DNA of 64,000 nt. Origin: Streptomyces sp. AC555_RSS877. GTDB taxonomy: Bacteria > Actinomycetota > Actinomycetes > Streptomycetales > Streptomycetaceae. The stretch's first letter is position 1; each line of letters opens with the position of its first letter. A model generated the notes under the pieces. That model was not told where the DNA came from. It was given only the letters and a program-made list of their open reading frames with translations, and ran no database searches. Shown piece after piece: positions 24,697 to 32,651 of the stretch. The position numbers were made by a program, and so were the translations under genes. The stretch lies in assembly GCF_019049245.1 (NCBI RefSeq), contig NZ_JAGMUK010000032.1, positions 1-64,000 on the forward strand, written 5' to 3'.

Positions 24697-25647
24697 GTGT
24701 CGCTGTTCTGGCGGATCTTCTCGCTCAACGCCGTCGGCCTGATCGCGGCCGCCGCACTGCTGCTCGGTCCGGTCACCGTGTCCACCCCCGTATTGCCGGG
24801 CGAGGCACTGGCCGTCGTGGCGGGCCTCGCTGCACTGCTCGCCGCCAACGCGCTCGTGCTGCGCATCGGCCTCGCCCCGCTCCAGCGCCTGGGCCGGGCC
24901 ATGGCGACGGCCGACCTGCTGCGCCCCGGGGCCCGTGCCCTTGTCGCCGGTCCCGCGGAGACGGCCGCGCTGATCACGACGTACAACACGATGCTCGACC
25001 GGCTGGAGAACGAACGCGCCACCGGCGCCGCCCGCGCGCTCTCCGCCCAGGAACGCGAACGCCACCGCGTCGCCCGCGAACTCCACGACGAGGTCGGCCA
25101 GACCCTGACCGCGGTCCTCCTCCAGCTCAAGCGCGTCGCAGACTGGGTGCCCGAGGAACTGCGCGAGGAGGTCGGCCAGGCCCAGGAGGCCACCCGCGCC
25201 GGCCTCGACGAGATCCGCCGCATCGCCCGCCGACTGCGCCCCGGCGTCCTGGACGAGCTCGGGCTGCCGAGCGCCCTGCGCTCCCTCGCGGCCGAGTTCA
25301 CCACGCACGGACTGACCGTGCGCCACCACGTCCCCGGCGATCTGCCCCGGCTGACGGAGGAGTCCGAACTCGTGGTCTACCGCGTCGCCCAGGAGGGTCT
25401 GACCAACACCGCGCGGCACGCCGCCGCCGACCGCGCGGAAGTCCGGCTGCGGCCGGTCACGGACGGCGTCGAACTCCTCGTACGCGACAACGGCAAGGGT
25501 CTCGGCGGTGCCCCTGAGGGCTCGGGCATCAGCGGCATGCGCGAACGTGCCCTCCTCGTAGGCGCCGCTCTCTCGGTGGAACCCGCCCCGGGCCGCGGCA
25601 CCGACATACGGCTGCGCATTCCGGCCGCGACCGGGAAGAGCCGCTGA
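24697..25647 (+). CDS. NarL-type sensor histidine kinase
   Basis: A 316-residue kinase with two N-terminal helices (about residues 5-27 and 36-58) and almost no extracytoplasmic loop. A HAMP-like linker is followed by the HisKA_3 motif ERHRVARELHDEVGQ with H130 as phospho-acceptor, then an HATPase_c domain ending in GSGISGMRERALLVGAAL. The near-absence of an outside domain suggests sensing within or at the membrane. GTG at 24697 begins at the first helix. In-frame starts at 24520 and 24580 would add a basic extension and are possible. The regulator overlaps its stop. Confidence 0.85.
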   Translation: MSLFWRIFSLNAVGLIAAAALLLGPVTVSTPVLPGEALAVVAGLAALLAANALVLRIGLAPLQRLGRAMATADLLRPGARALVAGPAETAALITTYNTMLDRLENERATGAARALSAQERERHRVARELHDEVGQTLTAVLLQLKRVADWVPEELREEVGQAQEATRAGLDEIRRIARRLRPGVLDELGLPSALRSLAAEFTTHGLTVRHHVPGDLPRLTEESELVVYRVAQEGLTNTARHAAADRAEVRLRPVTDGVELLVRDNGKGLGGAPEGSGISGMRERALLVGAALSVEPAPGRGTDIRLRIPAATGKSR

Positions 25648-26318
25648 TGGCGCCCGGCCCACCGCTGAAGACCCCGATCCGCGTCCTGCTCGCCGACGAC
25701 CACACCCTCGTACGCAGAGGCGTGCGCCTCATCCTCGAGAATGAGCCGGACCTCACCGTCGTGGCCGAGGCCGGCGACGGGGCGGAGGCGGTCGAGCTGG
25801 CACGCGCGTGTGACGTCGATCTGGCCGTCCTCGACGTCGCGATGCCTCGGATGACCGGCCTCCAGGCGGCCCGCGAACTCTCCCGCCGCCTGCCGGACCT
25901 GCGCATCCTCATCCTCACGATGTACGACAACGAGCAGTACTTCTTCGAGGCCCTCAAGGCCGGCGCCGGAGGCTTCGTCCTGAAGTCCGTCGCCGACCGC
26001 GACCTCGTCCAGGCGTGCCGGGCGGCCGTACGGGACGAGCCGTTCATCTATCCGGGGGCGGAACGGGCCCTGGTCCGCTCGTACCTCGACCGCCTCCACC
26101 GGGGCGACGGTCTGCCCGAGCGGGCCATCACCGAGCGTGAGGAGGAGATCCTCAAACTCGTCGCCGAGGGCCACACCTCGAAGGAGATCGGCGAACTGCT
26201 CTTCATCAGCACCAAGACAGTCGAACGCCACCGCGCGAACCTTCTTCAGAAGCTGGGCATGCGCGACCGTCTGGAACTGACCCGGTACGCGATCCGGGCG
26301 GGCCTCATCGACCCGTGA
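25647..26318 (+). CDS. NarL/FixJ-family response regulator
   Basis: A 223-residue regulator. The receiver includes DDHTLVRRG, phosphoacceptor D63 in AVLDVAMPRM, and the T/K positions in ILTMYDNEQ and VLKSV. The C-terminal LuxR helix-turn-helix is EREEEILKLVAEGHTSKEIG, followed by STKTVERHRANLLQKLGM. The ATG shares its A with the kinase stop codon (TGATG), so the pair is translationally coupled. No target can be assigned. The nearest genes are the KhtTU-like pair on one side and miaB on the other. Confidence 0.9.
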   Translation: MAPGPPLKTPIRVLLADDHTLVRRGVRLILENEPDLTVVAEAGDGAEAVELARACDVDLAVLDVAMPRMTGLQAARELSRRLPDLRILILTMYDNEQYFFEALKAGAGGFVLKSVADRDLVQACRAAVRDEPFIYPGAERALVRSYLDRLHRGDGLPERAITEREEEILKLVAEGHTSKEIGELLFISTKTVERHRANLLQKLGMRDRLELTRYAIRAGLIDP

Positions 26319-26542
26319 AGCGATCGAACCGGTTCCACGGCGTGCCCGCTGTGCCGCTGCCAACGCCACTGCGGCAGCTCGTCGGGACGGAACAGGTGAC
26401 CGAGAAGCGACCGGCGTGACAGCCACCTCCCGTAGCCGGCGCGTGACAGGGCGTATGCCGGTGCGGGAGCGGCGCATCCCCGGAGCCGGCCGGCAGACCG
26501 TCGGCGGCAGGAGGCCCTTCGGGCACCGCCTACCCTTGTCGC

Positions 26543-28060
26543 ATGAGCAGCAGCGACCGGAGCCTGGCAGTGGGCGTGAAGACATACGAGGTGCGCACCT
26601 ACGGGTGCCAGATGAACGTTCACGATTCCGAGCGATTGTCCGGGCTGCTCGAGGACGCCGGGTACGTGCGCGCACCCGAGGGGTCGGACGGGGACGCGGA
26701 CGTCGTCGTCTTCAACACCTGCGCGGTGCGTGAGAACGCCGACAACCGGCTCTACGGCAACCTCGGCCGCCTCGCCCCGAGGAAGGCGAGCCGCCCCGGG
26801 ATGCAGATCGCGGTCGGCGGGTGCCTCGCGCAGAAGGACCGCGACACCATCGTGAAGAAGGCGCCCTGGGTGGACGTCGTCTTCGGCACGCACAACATCG
26901 GCAAACTGCCCGTCCTCCTGGAACGCGCCCGCGTCCAGGAAGAGGCACAGGTCGAGATCGCCGAGTCGCTCGAAGCCTTCCCCTCCACTCTGCCGACGCG
27001 GCGCGAGAGCGCGTACGCGGCCTGGGTCTCCATCTCCGTCGGCTGCAACAACACCTGCACCTTCTGCATCGTCCCCGCCCTGCGGGGCAAGGAGAAGGAC
27101 CGCAGGACCGGCGACATCCTGGCCGAGATCGAGGCCCTGGTCGCCGAGGGCGTCTCCGAGATCACGCTGCTCGGCCAGAACGTCAACGCGTACGGCTCCG
27201 ACATCGGCGACCGCGAGGCCTTCAGCAAGCTGCTGCGGGCCTGCGGCGCCATCGAGGGCCTGGAGCGCGTCCGCTTCACCTCTCCGCACCCGCGCGACTT
27301 CACCGACGACGTGATCGCGGCCATGGCCGAGACGCCGAACGTGATGCCGCAGCTGCACATGCCCCTGCAGTCCGGCTCGGACACGGTCCTCAAGGCGATG
27401 CGCCGCTCCTACCGCCAGGCGCGCTACCTCGGGATCATCGAGAAGGTGCGCGCCGCCATCCCGCACGCGGCGATCACCACCGACATCATCGTGGGCTTCC
27501 CCGGCGAGACCGAGGAGGACTTCGAGGAGACGCTGCACGCCGTCCGAGAGGCCCGGTTCGCACAGGCCTTCACCTTCCAGTACTCCAAGCGCCCCGGCAC
27601 CCCGGCCGCGACCATGGAGAACCAGATCCCCAAGGAGGTCGTCCAGGCGCGCTACGAGCGTCTTGTCGCCCTCCAGGAGGAGATCTCCTGGGAGGAGAAC
27701 AAGAAGCAGGTCGGCCGCACGCTCGACCTCATGGTCGCCGAGGGTGAGGGCCGCAAGGACGGTGCCACCCACCGCCTCTCCGGCCGCGCCCCCGACAACC
27801 GCCTGGTCCACTTCACCAAGCCGGAGCAGCAGGTCCGCCCCGGTGACGTGGTGACCGTCGAGATCACGTACGCCGCCCCGCACCACCTCCTCGCCGAGGG
27901 ACCCACCCTCGCGGTGCGCCCCACGCGCGCGGGCGACGCCTGGGAGAAGCGCAACGCCGAGAAGGCCGCCGCGCCGGCCGGCGTCATGCTCGGCCTCCCG
28001 AAGATCGGCGCCCCCGAGCCGCTCCCGGCCACGACGGGCAGCGGCTGCGGCTGCGACTGA
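26543..28060 (+). CDS. miaB: MiaB, tRNA ms2i6A37 methylthiotransferase
   Basis: A 505-residue radical-SAM enzyme that adds the 2-methylthio group to i6A37 of tRNAs reading UNN codons. The N-terminal MTTase domain has cluster cysteines in TYGCQMNVHDSERL (C22), FNTCAVRENA and GGCLAQKD. The radical-SAM triad is CxxxCxxC at C168, C172 and C175 (GCNNTCTFCIVP). A TRAM domain lies at about residues 390-455. A Cys-containing Gly tail closes the protein. A -10-like TACCCT six bases before the ATG suggests a leaderless transcript. It acts downstream of MiaA, whose gene lies 1.9 kb away. Confidence 0.96.
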   Translation: MSSSDRSLAVGVKTYEVRTYGCQMNVHDSERLSGLLEDAGYVRAPEGSDGDADVVVFNTCAVRENADNRLYGNLGRLAPRKASRPGMQIAVGGCLAQKDRDTIVKKAPWVDVVFGTHNIGKLPVLLERARVQEEAQVEIAESLEAFPSTLPTRRESAYAAWVSISVGCNNTCTFCIVPALRGKEKDRRTGDILAEIEALVAEGVSEITLLGQNVNAYGSDIGDREAFSKLLRACGAIEGLERVRFTSPHPRDFTDDVIAAMAETPNVMPQLHMPLQSGSDTVLKAMRRSYRQARYLGIIEKVRAAIPHAAITTDIIVGFPGETEEDFEETLHAVREARFAQAFTFQYSKRPGTPAATMENQIPKEVVQARYERLVALQEEISWEENKKQVGRTLDLMVAEGEGRKDGATHRLSGRAPDNRLVHFTKPEQQVRPGDVVTVEITYAAPHHLLAEGPTLAVRPTRAGDAWEKRNAEKAAAPAGVMLGLPKIGAPEPLPATTGSGCGCD

Positions 28061-28271
28061 CGCCGCGGCTGAGCCTGCGGCGTGACCGGGTTGCGGGTAG
28101 GGGCTGCTTGCTGAGGCGGGCCGCGCAGCGACGTCTGCGGCGACGGCCCACCACTGCGCCCCCACGCGCCGCGGAGCGGCGTGTGGACACGCGGGGAGTT
28201 TCGGGGGCCGTACGGCCGTTCCGCCGGTCCTCGGCTCCCTCGTACCGCCCGCCAGGGTTACCCTGCCGATC

Positions 28272-28985
28272 ATGCTTGTCGCCGCCGCAGTCTGTCCCTG
28301 CCCGCCCCTGCTCGTGCCCGAGGTCGCCGCGGGTGCCGCACCCGAACTGGACGTCGCGCGTGCCGCGTGCACGGACGCGCTCGGTGTTCTCGCCGCGGCC
28401 CGGCCCGACCGGCTCGTGGTCGTCGGGCCGGCCGACCAGAGCGGGCGCGGGACGCATCCGGAGGGCACCCCGGGCTCGTTCCGCGGGTTCGGCGTGGACC
28501 TCGACGTACGCCTGGGCGCGGACCGGGACGCAGGAGCCGATCGCCTGCTCCCGCCCTCGCTGTCGGTGGCCGCGTGGCTGCTGGAGCGGGCCGGGTGGTC
28601 GGATGCCCCGATCGAGGGACTCGGCGTGGGGGAACCTCTCGAGGCCGAGCGGTGTATCGAAGTCGGAGGGGAAATCGCGGGCCGTGCCGAGCGGGTGGCG
28701 CTGCTGGTGATGGGCGACGCCAGCGCGTGCCGCACGCTCAAGGCACCCGGTTATCTCGACGACCGGGCGGCGCCCTTCGACGCTGAGGTCACGCGTGCAC
28801 TGGGCGCGGCCGACCTGGTGGCTCTCAAAGCGCTGGACGCAGACCTGGCGTACGAGCTGAAGGCATCGGGCCGGGCCCCCTGGCAGGTGCTGGCCGGCGC
28901 GGCGCAGGGCACGAACCTCGGCGGCACGCTGCTGTACGAGGGCGCGCCGTACGGGGTGGGATACGTGGTCGCGGCCTGGTCGTAG
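28272..28985 (+). CDS. Class III extradiol dioxygenase-like conserved protein
   Basis: A 237-residue protein of the LigB-like (class III extradiol ring-cleavage dioxygenase B subunit) family that accompanies miaB and miaA in actinobacteria. The start AAVCPCPPLLVPEVAAG corresponds to the family opening, where active members carry a metal-binding histidine (for example HxP). Here cysteines flank the prolines instead. Later blocks are LVVVGPADQSGRG, VALLVMGDASACRTLKAPGY and the end NLGGTLLYEGAPYGVGYVVA. Given the missing ligand, dioxygenase activity is doubtful. A link to tRNA modification is only contextual. Confidence 0.75.
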   Translation: MLVAAAVCPCPPLLVPEVAAGAAPELDVARAACTDALGVLAAARPDRLVVVGPADQSGRGTHPEGTPGSFRGFGVDLDVRLGADRDAGADRLLPPSLSVAAWLLERAGWSDAPIEGLGVGEPLEAERCIEVGGEIAGRAERVALLVMGDASACRTLKAPGYLDDRAAPFDAEVTRALGAADLVALKALDADLAYELKASGRAPWQVLAGAAQGTNLGGTLLYEGAPYGVGYVVAAWS

Positions 28986-29077
28986 CCGCCTCGCCGTACC
29001 GCGGAGGCGACGGCAACGACGGAAAAGGCGCAGCCACGGAAACGGCGCAACGAGGGGACCGACGGGTTCGACGGAAA

Positions 29078-29119
29078 CGACGGACGGCCGGGAGCGTCGT
29101 GCTCCGCGGCCGTCCGTCG
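29078..29119. terminator. Bidirectional terminator hairpin
   Basis: CGACGGACGGCCG (29078-29090) pairs with CGGCCGTCCGTCG (29107-29119). The stem continues inward through GGAGC and GCTCC with a one-base bulge and a five-base loop. It separates the LigB-like gene from the convergent antitoxin-like gene. Confidence 0.85.
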
Positions 29120-29133
29120 GTGTGCCGTGTCGT

Positions 29134-29403
29134 TCAGGAAGCCGGAGGCGGGGAGGCCGGTGGCGTACCGATGTCGCCGCCCGGGTCCGTGCCGTCCTTG
29201 TGCGCGATCCGGTCCATGGCTCCCTTGGCCTTGCCCGTCCCCGACTGGATCTTGTCGCTGTACTTGCCCTTGGTCTTCTCGTCGACGACCTTGGCGGCTT
29301 TGTCGAGGCCGTGCTCGATCTTGTCCCCGTGCTGCTGGGCGAGGCCGGAGACCTTGTCCTTGGCGGGGCTGAGTTTGGCCTTCACATTGTCCAGGAGACC
29401 CAT
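29134..29403 (-). CDS. MT0933/Rv0909-type antitoxin-like protein
   Basis: An 89-residue lysine- and aspartate-rich protein starting MGLLDNVKAKLSPAKDKVSG, then KIEHGLDKAAKVVDEKTKGK, matching the actinobacterial antitoxin MT0933 family (Rv0909). In mycobacteria the partner toxin is a START/polyketide-cyclase-like protein (Rv0910). No such gene is adjacent here, so it may be an orphan stress protein. The C-terminal 15 residues are Pro-, Ala- and Ser-rich. AAGGGAAGG lies just before the ATG. Confidence 0.8.
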   Translation of the reverse strand: MGLLDNVKAKLSPAKDKVSGLAQQHGDKIEHGLDKAAKVVDEKTKGKYSDKIQSGTGKAKGAMDRIAHKDGTDPGGDIGTPPASPPPAS

Positions 29404-29427
29404 GGTCCACCTTCCCTTGCGGGGCAG

Positions 29428-29763
29428 TTACGTGCGAGCGCCTTCGCCGGCCTCGCTGTCGGCAGCCTCTTCCGCGGACTGCTGCTTGGGGATCTCGACG
29501 CCTTCGCCGGAGCCGGAGGTGTCCTCGGCGGCCGGTACAGCCGACTCCTCCACAGCGTCTTCGACCTTGGCCTCGGCCTTCGTCTCAGTCTTCGTCTCGG
29601 ACGTCGTACCGGCTTCGGTCTCAGCCTCGGCCTCGACAGACCCCTTCGCCTCTGCCGCCTTCTCAGCCGAGGGCTCGGCCGTCGGCGTATCGGCCTGCGG
29701 CTCGGCGGTTGACGCCTCCTCCGTGGTCTTTGACCTCCGGAGAAGTCGTGCGAAAACGCCCAT
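29428..29763 (-). CDS. Acidic low-complexity protein
   Basis: A 111-residue protein. A basic amphipathic start (MGVFARLLRRSK) is followed by a strongly acidic, Glu-, Ala- and Thr-rich disordered stretch with TEAGTTSETKTETKAEAKVE. GGAG lies six bases before the ATG at 29763 but touches a GTG two codons upstream, which fixes the start. It precedes the antitoxin-like gene by 24 bases on the same strand, so the two are probably one transcript. No domain is recognised. Its composition resembles small cytoplasmic stress or membrane-tethered proteins, without further evidence. Confidence 0.68.
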   Translation of the reverse strand: MGVFARLLRRSKTTEEASTAEPQADTPTAEPSAEKAAEAKGSVEAEAETEAGTTSETKTETKAEAKVEDAVEESAVPAAEDTSGSGEGVEIPKQQSAEEAADSEAGEGART

Positions 29764-29946
29764 ATCCACTCCATACGTTACTCATGCGGGCGAAATCCCG
29801 CGTCGTCCGGTACGTCCGTTTGCGCCGCCCGGGCCGCCGCCTCTGCGATCAGGCGGCGGAAAACCTCGCAACTGGCAACGACCCCGCGCGCGTACCGTCA
29901 CGTAACTCGTTCGAGGCGTGGTCGTGAGGTTTGCGAGACTGGGGCG

Positions 29947-30885
29947 GTGAGCAGCGCACCCCCCGCCCCCCGAGTCATCGCCGTCGTCGGACCGACCGCG
30001 GCCGGTAAGTCCGATCTGGGCGTCTTTCTGGCCCGGCGTCTCGGCGGCGAGGTCGTCAACGCCGACTCCATGCAGCTCTACCGAGGGATGGACATCGGCA
30101 CCGCCAAGCTGACGCCCGAGGAACGCGACGGCGTCCCGCACCACCTCCTGGACATCTGGGACGTCACGGTCACCGCCTCCGTCGCCGAGTACCAGAGACT
30201 GGCCCGCGCCAGGATCGACACCCTGCTCGCCGAGGGCCGCTGGCCGATCCTGGTCGGCGGATCCGGCCTGTACATCCGCGGGGCCGTCGACAACCTGGAG
30301 TTCCCCGGCACCGACCCCGAGGTCAGGGCCCGGCTGGAGGAGGAGCTCACCCTGCGCGGCTCGGGGGCGCTGCACGCGCGCCTGGCCGTCGCCGACCCCG
30401 AGGCCGGGCACGCGATCCTGCCCAGCAACGGCCGCCGTATCGTCCGGGCCCTCGAGGTGATCGAGATCACCGGCAAGCCCTTCACCGCCAACCTCCCTGG
30501 CCACGACTCGGTCTACGACACCCTGCAGATCGGCGTCGACGTGGCGCGCCCCGAACTCGACGAGCGCATCGCGCGCCGGGTCGACCGGATGTGGGAAGCC
30601 GGGCTGGTGGACGAGGTACGCGCACTGGAGGCGCAGGGGTTGCGCGAGGGGCGTACGGCCTCGCGCGCGCTCGGCTACCAGCAGGTGCTCGCTGCGCTCG
30701 CAGGGGAGTGCACCGACGCGGAGGCGCGGGCCGAGACCGTACGTGCCACCAAGCGCTTCGCGCGCCGTCAGGATTCGTGGTTCAGGCGCGACCCGCGTGT
30801 GCATTGGTTGAGTGGGGCTGCGGCGGATGTCACAGAACTTCCGCAGCTCGCACTGGCATTGGTCGAACGACCGGTCACAGCCTGA
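29947..30885 (+). CDS. miaA: MiaA, tRNA dimethylallyltransferase
   Basis: A 312-residue enzyme that transfers a dimethylallyl group to A37 of tRNAs reading UNN codons, the step before MiaB. The P-loop GPTAAGKSDLG starts at residue 15. VVNADSMQLYRGMDIGTAK, VGGSGLYIRGAVDNLEFPG and SRALGYQQVLAALAGE are the usual family blocks, and the Arg/Lys-rich end KRFARRQDSWFRRDPRV contacts tRNA. Starts with GTG. It is followed after 102 bases by a small membrane protein gene in the same orientation. Confidence 0.96.
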   Translation: MSSAPPAPRVIAVVGPTAAGKSDLGVFLARRLGGEVVNADSMQLYRGMDIGTAKLTPEERDGVPHHLLDIWDVTVTASVAEYQRLARARIDTLLAEGRWPILVGGSGLYIRGAVDNLEFPGTDPEVRARLEEELTLRGSGALHARLAVADPEAGHAILPSNGRRIVRALEVIEITGKPFTANLPGHDSVYDTLQIGVDVARPELDERIARRVDRMWEAGLVDEVRALEAQGLREGRTASRALGYQQVLAALAGECTDAEARAETVRATKRFARRQDSWFRRDPRVHWLSGAAADVTELPQLALALVERPVTA

Positions 30886-30987
30886 TCACGTCATGGCATC
30901 GGGACGCTCCGGCCGTCATCGCGGCCTTCGGCACCGTGCCATCATCGAGCTTCGATCGACCAGGTGGAGTCCGAGTTGGGAGGGCGC

Positions 30988-31497
30988 GTGGCGATGGAGG
31001 CCGGCCCTCGCGACACCGCACAAGGTACCGAGCCCCTCACCGCTGACAGCGGTGAAGCGGAGCAGGACGGCGACCGTCTGAGCCCCGACGGGCCCGACGA
31101 GACGCCGGACGGCGTGACCGCCGACGGCCCGGAGCCCGAGGAGATGTTCGCGGGCGGCCCCGAGGTCGAGGTCGAGCTGCGCCCGCAGCGCCGGATGCGC
31201 ATCTGGCAGCTCGCTCCCATCGTGAGCCTGGCCGCGGTCGGCTCCCTGATGTTCGCGTTCCCGCTGGCCTTCGACTTCGGCGACAGCGGAGCCGTGATCG
31301 CCATGCTGGGCCTGCTGATCTGCTCCTGCGCGGCCGGCTGGGGCATGATGGCCGCTCGTCGCGTTGGTTACACGTGGCCCGGGCTGCCGCAGCGGGGCTC
31401 CGGACGCCGTCCGGACTGGCGGGTCGTGGTCGCGTATGCCGTGATGGTCGCCGCGGTGGTCGTGCTGGCCGTGTGGCGCGTGGCCCGGCTGCGCTGA
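30988..31497 (+). CDS. Small hypothetical membrane protein
   Basis: A 169-residue protein. An acidic disordered region (about residues 1-65, rich in Glu, Asp, Pro and Gly) is followed by three hydrophobic helices: APIVSLAAVGSLMFAFPLAF, AVIAMLGLLICSCAAGWGMM and VVVAYAVMVAAVVVLAVW. GGGAGG lies four bases before GTG 30988. GTG 30964 and ATG 30994 are alternatives. It sits between miaA and dapF, as a conserved actinobacterial neighbour would, but I cannot name the family. Confidence 0.78.
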   Translation: MAMEAGPRDTAQGTEPLTADSGEAEQDGDRLSPDGPDETPDGVTADGPEPEEMFAGGPEVEVELRPQRRMRIWQLAPIVSLAAVGSLMFAFPLAFDFGDSGAVIAMLGLLICSCAAGWGMMAARRVGYTWPGLPQRGSGRRPDWRVVVAYAVMVAAVVVLAVWRVARLR

Positions 31498-31544
31498 GCA
31501 GCGCCGGGCCGGTCGGCTGTGCCGGTCTCCCACGCGCGCGTGGG

Positions 31545-31567
31545 TTGTCGTACCCACCCCGTACGAT
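31545..31567 (+). promoter_or_regulatory. Possible dapF promoter with short TTGTC to -10 spacing
   Basis: TTGTCG (31545-31550), 11 nt, TACGAT (31562-31567), then a GAGGA ribosome site and the dapF ATG. The spacing equals that of the damage promoters in this window, but the TCANTG part is not conserved, so it is listed only as a weak relative or a plain -10. Confidence 0.25.
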
Positions 31568-31573
31568 CGAGGA

Positions 31574-32443
31574 ATGAGCACGCGGATCGCCTTCCTCAAG
31601 GGGCACGGCACCGAGAACGACTTCGTGATCGTCCCGGACCCCGAGAACACCATCGACCTGCCCCCGGCCGCCGTCGCCGCCCTGTGCGACCGCCGCGCCG
31701 GCATCGGCGGTGACGGCCTGCTGCACGTGGTGCGGTCCGTGGCACACCCCGAGGCCAAGGACATGGCGGCCGAGGCGGAGTGGTTCATGGACTACCGCAA
31801 CGGCGACGGCTCGATCGCGGAGATGTGCGGCAACGGCGTGCGCGTGTTCGCGCACTACCTCCAGCGCGCCGGACACGCCGACGAGGGCGACCTCGCGATC
31901 GCCACGCGCGGGGGCGTGAAGACGGTGCACCTCTCCAAGGACGGTGACATCACCGTCGGCATGGGCAAGGCGCTGCTCCCGGAAGGGGACGTCACGGTGA
32001 GTGTGGGCGAGCGCAGCTGGCCCGCGCGAAACGTGAACATGGGCAACCCGCACGCCGTCGCCTTCGTGGACGACCTCGCGCACGCGGGCGACCTGTACTC
32101 CCCCCCGCCCTTCAGCCCGGCCGCCGCCTATCCCGACGGGGTGAACGTCGAGTTCGTGGTCGACCGCGGCCCCCGGCACGTCGCCCTGCGCGTGCACGAG
32201 CGCGGCTCCGGCGAGACCCGCTCGTGCGGCACGGGCGCGTGCGCCGTCGCCGTGGCCGCCGCCCGCCGGGACGGCGCCGACCCGACCGCCACCGGAACCC
32301 CGGTGACGTACACCGTCGACGTGCCCGGCGGCACCCTGGTGATCACCGAGCGACCCGACGGCGAGATCGAGATGACCGGCCCCGCGGTGATCGTCGCCGA
32401 GGGAGAAATCGACGCGGAGTGGCTGGAACGCTTCGTTCGCTGA
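31574..32443 (+). CDS. dapF: DapF, diaminopimelate epimerase
   Basis: A 289-residue enzyme interconverting LL- and meso-diaminopimelate for lysine and peptidoglycan; Streptomyces walls use the LL form. The two catalytic cysteines are C85 in AEMCGNGVR and C218 in TRSCGTGACA, one in each half of the pseudo-symmetric fold. GTENDFVIV at the start and NMGNPHAV are substrate-binding blocks. A good GAGGA site precedes the ATG. Confidence 0.96.
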   Translation: MSTRIAFLKGHGTENDFVIVPDPENTIDLPPAAVAALCDRRAGIGGDGLLHVVRSVAHPEAKDMAAEAEWFMDYRNGDGSIAEMCGNGVRVFAHYLQRAGHADEGDLAIATRGGVKTVHLSKDGDITVGMGKALLPEGDVTVSVGERSWPARNVNMGNPHAVAFVDDLAHAGDLYSPPPFSPAAAYPDGVNVEFVVDRGPRHVALRVHERGSGETRSCGTGACAVAVAAARRDGADPTATGTPVTYTVDVPGGTLVITERPDGEIEMTGPAVIVAEGEIDAEWLERFVR

Positions 32444-32651
32444 CTGGCCGCAGGTCACAGCATGCGAACCGTAAACCTGCAAACCGTCGCTCGAATGGGT
32501 GATCCTTTTCACGCTCGACGAGAGGCGGTCGGGCGCACGTGATGGGCTCGGTAGCATCAAGCACCGGCCCGGACGGGGGACTGATGCCATCCCCCGAGCT
32601 GTGTCCGCCCTGGGGCACCCCGTCCGCCGGTCCACGCAGCCGGAGGTGCCC

